From assembly GCA_913058195.1 (NCBI GenBank), contig CAJXPP010000012.1, positions 1 to 21,029 on the forward strand: a DNA stretch of 21,029 nucleotides. Direction: 5' to 3'. Of this stretch, positions 16,427 through 21,029 are shown in pieces. Source of the stretch: an uncultured Gammaproteobacteria bacterium (lineage in GTDB: Bacteria > Pseudomonadota > Gammaproteobacteria > Nitrosococcales > Methylophagaceae). A model generated the notes under the pieces. That model ran no database searches. It was not told the DNA's origin and saw only the letters and a program-made list of their open reading frames with translations. Position numbers and translations under genes: made by a program. Positions within the stretch are counted from its first letter, which is position 1. Each line of letters begins with the position of its first letter.

Positions 16427-17881
16427 ATGAAGCAAGCACAGGTATTTGAGCAGCGACGTTCTGGGGTATTATTACACATTACAAGTTTGCCATCAGGCAG
16501 TCTGGGGCAAGATGCCTATCGTTTTGTAGATTTTTTACAAGAGTCAGGGGTAACGGTCTGGCAGATGTTGCCCTTAGGCCCGACCCATAGTGATGGTTCT
16601 CCTTATCAGTGTTTATCTGCTCATGCAGCGGATGCTAAATTGATATGCTTAGAGACAGTGAAAAGCCAACCATGGGCAGATGGCGAAGACTTTTCGGGAG
16701 ATACTTTTTTAATTATCCTAGTTAATGCATATCGTCAATTTATCCAGCGTGCAACAGAGTTTGAAAAGGATGAATTTAAAGCATTTTGTGAACAGCAGAA
16801 TTATTGGTTAGATGACTATGTAATATACCGAGAAATCCGACATTTAAATCATACTATTCCATGGTTTGAGTGGCCTGAAGCGTTACGTAATAGGCATAAT
16901 AATGCTATTAATAAAATACGAGAAGAGCGCGAAGATGCGTTAGATATTCGCCGGTTTGGTCAGTTCCTCTTTTTTCAACAGTGGCACGCTTTGAAAAGTT
17001 ATGCCAATGAGCGAGGCATTTTATTGTTTGGTGATATGCCTATTTTTGTTGCACATGACAGTGCGGATGTATGGGCGAACCCTGAATTATTTACACTAGA
17101 TGACAGTGGCCAAGCAACTCGAGTTGCAGGCGTACCACCAGATTACTTTTCTGAAACGGGTCAAAGATGGGGTAACCCACTCTATTGTTGGGAAAAACAC
17201 ATAAATGAAAATTTTTCCTGGTGGAAGCAGCGAGTACAAACACAGCTAGAGCTATTTGATCTTATTCGAATTGATCATTTTCGTGGATTTGAAGCGTGTT
17301 GGGAAATCCCCGCGAGCTGTGAAACAGCCATTGATGGTCAATGGGTTAAAGCACCAGGTGATGCGCTGTTTGAACAGTTAATCAATACCTTTGGTGAATT
17401 ACCACTTGTAGCCGAAGACTTAGGTATCATTACAGATGAAGTCACTGCATTACGCGAAAAATACGCTATGCCAGGTATGAAAATATTGCAGTTTGCTTTT
17501 GGTGATGACGCAAGCAATCCATATTTACCTCATCAACACACACAAGATAGTGTCAGTTACACGGGAACACATGATAATAATACGACGCTAGGTTGGTTTG
17601 AAGAATTAGACGATAATACTAAAGCTCGCATCTATGAATATTTAGGTGGTTCGCAAGAAATAATACCGTGGTTACTAATCAGAGCATCACTCGCAACTGT
17701 ATCACAGCTTGCTGTTTTGCCAATGCAAGATATTTTAGCGCTTGATGGCGAACACAGAATGAATGTTCCAGGCACGACAGAAGGTAACTGGAACTGGCGG
17801 TTTGATTGGAATATGGTAGATGAAATGTGTTCTATCAGGTTGAAAAGTTTAAACGAATTGTATGGGCGAAGTGGAACATGA
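16427..17881 (+). CDS. malQ: 4-alpha-glucanotransferase (GH77)
   Basis: Amylomaltase that transfers alpha-1,4-glucan segments between chains, recycling short maltodextrins; cytoplasmic. The 484-residue product matches the compact GH77 form rather than the longer E. coli MalQ. The catalytic residues are Asp283 (IRIDHFRGFEACWEIP, nucleophile), Glu330 (LVAEDLG, acid/base) and Asp383 (GTHDNNT). N-terminal GVLLHITSLPS at 13-23 and SPYQCLSAHA at 58-67 are family hallmarks. It starts 3 bases after the GH57 gene, with GGTGGA upstream, and its stop overlaps the gcvH start (ATGA). In this operon its likely role is reworking oligosaccharides released from glycogen. Confidence 0.95.
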   Translation: MKQAQVFEQRRSGVLLHITSLPSGSLGQDAYRFVDFLQESGVTVWQMLPLGPTHSDGSPYQCLSAHAADAKLICLETVKSQPWADGEDFSGDTFLIILVNAYRQFIQRATEFEKDEFKAFCEQQNYWLDDYVIYREIRHLNHTIPWFEWPEALRNRHNNAINKIREEREDALDIRRFGQFLFFQQWHALKSYANERGILLFGDMPIFVAHDSADVWANPELFTLDDSGQATRVAGVPPDYFSETGQRWGNPLYCWEKHINENFSWWKQRVQTQLELFDLIRIDHFRGFEACWEIPASCETAIDGQWVKAPGDALFEQLINTFGELPLVAEDLGIITDEVTALREKYAMPGMKILQFAFGDDASNPYLPHQHTQDSVSYTGTHDNNTTLGWFEELDDNTKARIYEYLGGSQEIIPWLLIRASLATVSQLAVLPMQDILALDGEHRMNVPGTTEGNWNWRFDWNMVDEMCSIRLKSLNELYGRSGT

Positions 17882-18261
17882 GTGACTTATCTTCTTTAAA
17901 ATATGCCAACACCCATGAATGGGTCAAACTCGAAGACTCGGGTGAGTTGACAGTCGGTATTACTGATCATGCACAGGATCTTTTAGGTGATTTGGTTTTT
18001 GCTGAACTACCAGAAGTAGGACAGCGTTTTTCAGCCCAAGAAGAATGTATGCTACTTGAGTCTGTAAAAGCAGCATCTGACATTTATATGCCAGTAAATG
18101 GTGAAATTTCAGCCATTAATACAAGACTAGTAGATGAACCCGAAACAATCAATGAAGATTCATTTGGTGAAGGCTGGTTATTTAAAGTTCAGCCAGATAA
18201 TGTATCAGATATCGAATCTTTATTATCAGCTGAAGGCTATGAAAGCTCTCTAGACGAGTAA
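17878..18261 (+). CDS. gcvH: Glycine cleavage system H protein (lipoyl carrier)
   Basis: Carries the aminomethyl group on a lipoyl arm between the P, T and L proteins of glycine cleavage; in some organisms it also serves in lipoate relay. The 127-residue product is full length: THEWVKLEDSG at 12-22, GITDHAQDLLGDLVF at 27-41, and lipoylated Lys64 in ESVKAASDIYMPVNGEI. I chose the ATG at 17878, which makes an ATGA overlap with malQ and fits the family start; a frame extending 17 codons into malQ is not conserved. The gcvT and gcvP genes are absent from the window, so this is an orphan H protein at the end of an alpha-glucan operon. Whether it serves glycine cleavage or another lipoate-dependent process is open. 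It converges on anmK with a 4-base gap. Confidence 0.93.
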   Translation: MSDLSSLKYANTHEWVKLEDSGELTVGITDHAQDLLGDLVFAELPEVGQRFSAQEECMLLESVKAASDIYMPVNGEISAINTRLVDEPETINEDSFGEGWLFKVQPDNVSDIESLLSAEGYESSLDE

Positions 18262-18265
18262 AGGA

Positions 18266-19381
18266 TTAGGCTGGGTAAATAGCACCTAATATAACGGGTC
18301 TTTTAGCACCAGTAACAGAAGGTAAGTTTCCAGATTGTTTATTGACTGTTCTATGCGCTAACCAAGAAAATGCACAGGCTTCTACCCAATCAGGGTGAAG
18401 CCCTAATGACTCTGTTGTTGAAACATTCTTGGTATCAAGCAGGCTCTGTAAACGATTCAACAAATGTTGATTGTGAGCACCGCCTCCACAGATGAATACA
18501 CTATTAGATGTGCTGGCATATCTGTTAATGTCATTTGCAATAGTTAGCGCTGTTAGTTCAGTGATTGTCGCCTGAATATCTACTGGAGATAAATCATTTA
18601 ACTCGAGGGCTATTTTTTTGGCTAACCAATCACTGTTAAACAGTTCTCGCCCAGTGCTTTTGGGAATCGCTTGCTTAAAGTATGGCTCATCAAGCAAGTA
18701 AGATAACAGCTTGTTATTACACTTACCTGATGCTGCCCATTGTCCATTAGAATCGTAGGATTGTTCGAGTTGTAATTGAATCCAGTAATCTAGCAGTACA
18801 TTTCCTGGTCCGGTGTCAAAGCCAAGGATCGGCTCGTCAGACGATGACGGCAAGCAAGTGATATTACTTATTCCACCAATATTGACTATCACTCTATCCT
18901 CGTCATTAGAGTGGAATAAAGCGTGGTGAAATGCAGGAACGAGTGGAGCGCCTTGCCCGCCTGCAGCTATATCACGCTGACGAAAATTAGCTACAGTAGT
19001 AATTCCTGTCATTTCGGCAATAATATTCGCATCACCAATTTGCTGACTGAAAGGGTAGTCACCTACAGGAGAGTGAAATATTGTCTGGCCGTGACTTCCG
19101 ATAGCTTTAATATCAGCAGGTGATATGTTTTGTTCAGTTAATAGAGTATTAATTGACTGGCCAATTAACTGACCTAGAGCGATATTTAGTTCACCTAGGT
19201 CTTGTAGGCTTGATTGTTGTTCAGTTATCAGCTGTTTTATACTTTGATGAAGACCATTCGGAAATGGGAATGTTTTAGCTTGAACAAACTGGAAGTTACT
19301 ACCTGACTCAGAAAAAGAAGTTATCGCGACATCAATTCCGTCAAGGCTAGTTCCTGACATCACGCCAATATAATAAGACAC
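18266..19381 (-). CDS. anmK: Anhydro-N-acetylmuramic acid kinase
   Basis: Opens the anhydro ring and phosphorylates 1,6-anhydro-MurNAc released by peptidoglycan recycling, giving MurNAc-6-phosphate. The 371-residue product fits the family. The ATP-binding GVMSGTSLDGID is at 6-17, GSHGQTIFH at 95-103, the catalytic base region FRQRDIAAGGQGAPLVP with Asp137 at 133-149, VNIGGISN at 166-173, and FICGGGAHN at 296-304. The start is a GTG at 19381, 11 bases after the stop of the peptidase gene; the next ATG (19360) would remove part of the first motif. The ribosome site is weak, so coupling with the upstream peptidase gene is likely. The order M23 peptidase then anmK is widely kept in gammaproteobacteria and joins wall cutting with muropeptide salvage. 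Confidence 0.95.
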   Translation of the reverse strand: MSYYIGVMSGTSLDGIDVAITSFSESGSNFQFVQAKTFPFPNGLHQSIKQLITEQQSSLQDLGELNIALGQLIGQSINTLLTEQNISPADIKAIGSHGQTIFHSPVGDYPFSQQIGDANIIAEMTGITTVANFRQRDIAAGGQGAPLVPAFHHALFHSNDEDRVIVNIGGISNITCLPSSSDEPILGFDTGPGNVLLDYWIQLQLEQSYDSNGQWAASGKCNNKLLSYLLDEPYFKQAIPKSTGRELFNSDWLAKKIALELNDLSPVDIQATITELTALTIANDINRYASTSNSVFICGGGAHNQHLLNRLQSLLDTKNVSTTESLGLHPDWVEACAFSWLAHRTVNKQSGNLPSVTGAKRPVILGAIYPA

Positions 19382-19392
19382 TCTATGATGCT

Positions 19393-20922
19393 TTATTGCT
19401 TAAGTGCAATAGCTGTATTTTGAAGGCTATCAAGCTGAGCTAATAGTGGCTCAGATTTCTGTTTGAAGTTAGTACGATACTTTTTACTAAGCGCTTGAGC
19501 CTTTGGTAAGCTGACCGTCAGAGGATTTCGATGAACACCGTGAACTCTGAATTCGTAATGTAAATGTGGACCAGTGGCCGTGCCAGACATACCGACATAG
19601 CCAATTACATCACCTTGTTTTACTCTCTTACCACGTTTCATGCCTTTCTTATAACGTGACATATGAGCATATAAGGTAGTGTATTTGCCGCCATGGGATA
19701 GAACAACAGTACGTCCATAGCCACCTTTTCTACCTGCAAAGTCAATTTTACCATCACCTGTTGCTAGAATCGGTGTTCCAGTTTTAGCGGCATAATCGAC
19801 ACCACGATGTGGACGCGTCACACCTTTTAATTTAGGGTGTTTTCTCATAGGGTTAAATCGAGAACTGATACGTGTAAAATGAACAGGAGTACGACTAAAG
19901 GCTTTTCTCATACTATCACCGGTAGGTGAAAAATAATCACTTTTACCAGTAACATCAGTATAACGAATAGCGCTAAACTTCTTACCTTGATTCGTGAACT
20001 CAGCAGCTAAAATATCGCCATCAGAAATTTTATCACCATCAAGGTAGTCTTCTGAGAAAATTACTGTGAAATGATCGCCTTGGCGTAAATCAAGGGCAAA
20101 ATCAATATCCCAGCCAAAAATATAAGCCAGTTCCATAATGAGTTTGTCTGATAATCCTGCCGTAATCCCTGCACCAAACAATGAACTATTGATAATTGCT
20201 GATGCATGAGCTTGTCGCTTTTCAACTTCACGGGTATCAAGTTGAGCTTGGTAACCGTCTTCTGTCGATGTGACAGTGAATGTTTTAATTTTGCTTAGCT
20301 TTAGCTCGAGCTTATTCAGAATTTTAGCACCGTCTTGCTCTTCAATATCAAAACGAAGAATTTGACCAGGCTTCAAGTTGAGTAGAGGTCTTATCTCTTT
20401 ATCTAATTTTGCAACGTTATAAACGTCACGAGCAGATAAGCCAACGCGAGGAAAAATCAAAGACAGATTATCACCAGATTTGACCTTCACTTCTTGCCAG
20501 TTGATTATTGCAGCTTCAACTATAGTAGTAGTATCTAGTTTCTCAATAGCTTCTGGTAATAAAGCTGTTTGTTCCACTATATTAGTTTCGTCTTCTGCAG
20601 TTGCTGTAGGTATATCTAATAAGATAGGAGCATCAATTACTGGTAGGGCTGTGTGTTGAGTAGTTAACTCTGGTAAGGGTTGTGAAGTGTTGATGCTAGA
20701 AATATTCTGAAGTTCAGCGGGTAAATTAGGAAGGTTGATTATTTCAGATTGTGTGCTTATGTTAACGGGACGATTGGTTGCTAAAGTCATTGAGGTAATA
20801 AAAATACCTGCAATAGCAAATGATGATAGAACAAATATATTTCGACGACGCTTAGGTCGTGAAGAAGTGTTAGTGAAGAGACTTGTCCGGCTTGAAGGAA
20901 GTGTCAGTCTGTTTCGTTTCAT
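19393..20922 (-). CDS. mepM: M23 family peptidoglycan DD-metallopeptidase, MepM-like
   Basis: Zinc endopeptidase that cuts peptidoglycan cross-links during envelope growth (role from MepM/YebA). The 509-residue product has a basic cytoplasmic N-terminus (RPKRRR at 22-27), a single membrane anchor at about 29-47, and a low-complexity periplasmic linker rich in Thr, Leu and Ile (50-140). An OapA/LysM-like module follows (about 143-195), then a helical and beta region, and the LytM domain at about 365-470. The zinc and catalytic residues are His372 and Asp376 (HRGVD), His420 (LYAH), and His453 and His455 (HLHYEF), so the enzyme appears intact. A Lys/Gln-rich tail of about 35 residues follows. 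The ATG at 20922 is used. The usual neighbour beyond it in related genomes is tyrS, outside this window. Confidence 0.92.
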   Translation of the reverse strand: MKRNRLTLPSSRTSLFTNTSSRPKRRRNIFVLSSFAIAGIFITSMTLATNRPVNISTQSEIINLPNLPAELQNISSINTSQPLPELTTQHTALPVIDAPILLDIPTATAEDETNIVEQTALLPEAIEKLDTTTIVEAAIINWQEVKVKSGDNLSLIFPRVGLSARDVYNVAKLDKEIRPLLNLKPGQILRFDIEEQDGAKILNKLELKLSKIKTFTVTSTEDGYQAQLDTREVEKRQAHASAIINSSLFGAGITAGLSDKLIMELAYIFGWDIDFALDLRQGDHFTVIFSEDYLDGDKISDGDILAAEFTNQGKKFSAIRYTDVTGKSDYFSPTGDSMRKAFSRTPVHFTRISSRFNPMRKHPKLKGVTRPHRGVDYAAKTGTPILATGDGKIDFAGRKGGYGRTVVLSHGGKYTTLYAHMSRYKKGMKRGKRVKQGDVIGYVGMSGTATGPHLHYEFRVHGVHRNPLTVSLPKAQALSKKYRTNFKQKSEPLLAQLDSLQNTAIALKQ

Positions 20923-21004
20923 CGTTTAGCTCTAAATAAAGACCCTTAATACGGCATTTTGGCAGTATTTTCATTGTAATGGAAGCCTTTGTTGACCTGT
21001 TTTG

Positions 21005-21013
21005 TGATAATAT
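21005..21013 (+). promoter_or_regulatory. Possible extended -10 element pointing out of the window
   Basis: TGATAATAT reads as an extended -10 (TGn plus TAATAT) on the plus strand, 16 bases before the window ends. It could drive the divergent gene next to the peptidase gene, often tyrS at this locus. TTGACC at 20992 looks like a -35 but is only 10 bases away, too close to pair with it. The remaining bases from 20923 show nothing else clear. Confidence 0.3.
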
Positions 21014-21029
21014 TCGCGCCAAACTGATA

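Noticed and set aside
20992..21013. TTGACC plus TAATAT as a sigma-70 promoter
   Set aside because: Spacing is 10 bases instead of about 17; only the extended -10 was kept, at low confidence.
1..21029. CRISPR arrays, tRNA or rRNA genes, insertion sequences, phage or defence genes
   Set aside because: No direct-repeat array, cloverleaf, transposase or phage protein was seen, and nearly all bases are accounted for by housekeeping and metabolic genes.

Overview
The window reads as ordinary, gene-dense chromosome of a low-to-moderate GC gammaproteobacterium. This rests on the Fur, RecN, NadK, IspG, HisS and MepM-type sequences and on the conserved order ndk-rlmN-pilW-rodZ-ispG-hisS. A Methylophaga/Cycloclasticus-like marine lineage is my guess from recalled gene content; it cannot be proved here. 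Bases 1-48 are not biology: they are an Illumina Nextera i5 adapter with an index, left on the end of the contig. They falsely lengthen the first gene.

Layout. (1) 71-3034: fur (+) runs convergently into recN (-), which overlaps nadK (-) by an ATGA. (2) 3185-8482 (+): a compact run of ndk, rlmN, pilW, a short rodZ, a possible 38-codon small ORF, ispG and hisS, mostly with TAATG/ATGA overlaps or gaps of a few bases. (3) 8506-11143 (+): pgi with a strong intrinsic terminator, then a PPK2-type polyphosphate kinase. (4) 11209-18261: a glycogen/alpha-glucan cluster. glgB (-) is divergent from a + strand operon of glgC, a GH57 glycoside hydrolase, malQ and gcvH, all overlapping or nearly so. (5) 18266-20922 (-): an M23 peptidase (MepM-like) followed by anmK, both concerned with cell-wall turnover. 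The last 107 bases are the upstream region of the peptidase gene and probably of a divergent gene outside the window. No gap exceeds 300 bases, and I saw no tRNA, rRNA, CRISPR array, insertion sequence or phage gene.

How the genes work together. GlgC makes ADP-glucose, GlgB branches the polymer, and the GH57 enzyme and MalQ probably trim or rearrange alpha-glucan chains. Pgi supplies the hexose-phosphate interconversion and PPK2 links polyphosphate to nucleotide pools, so regions 3 and 4 look like a carbon and phosphate storage neighbourhood. Glycogen synthase (glgA), phosphorylase (glgP) and phosphoglucomutase (pgm) are not in the window. The most unusual points are the orphan gcvH translationally coupled to malQ, the RodZ that lacks the usual periplasmic domain, and the small ORF filling the rodZ-ispG gap exactly. 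I do not see convincing evidence of a wholly new system; these are leads at the level of gene context.
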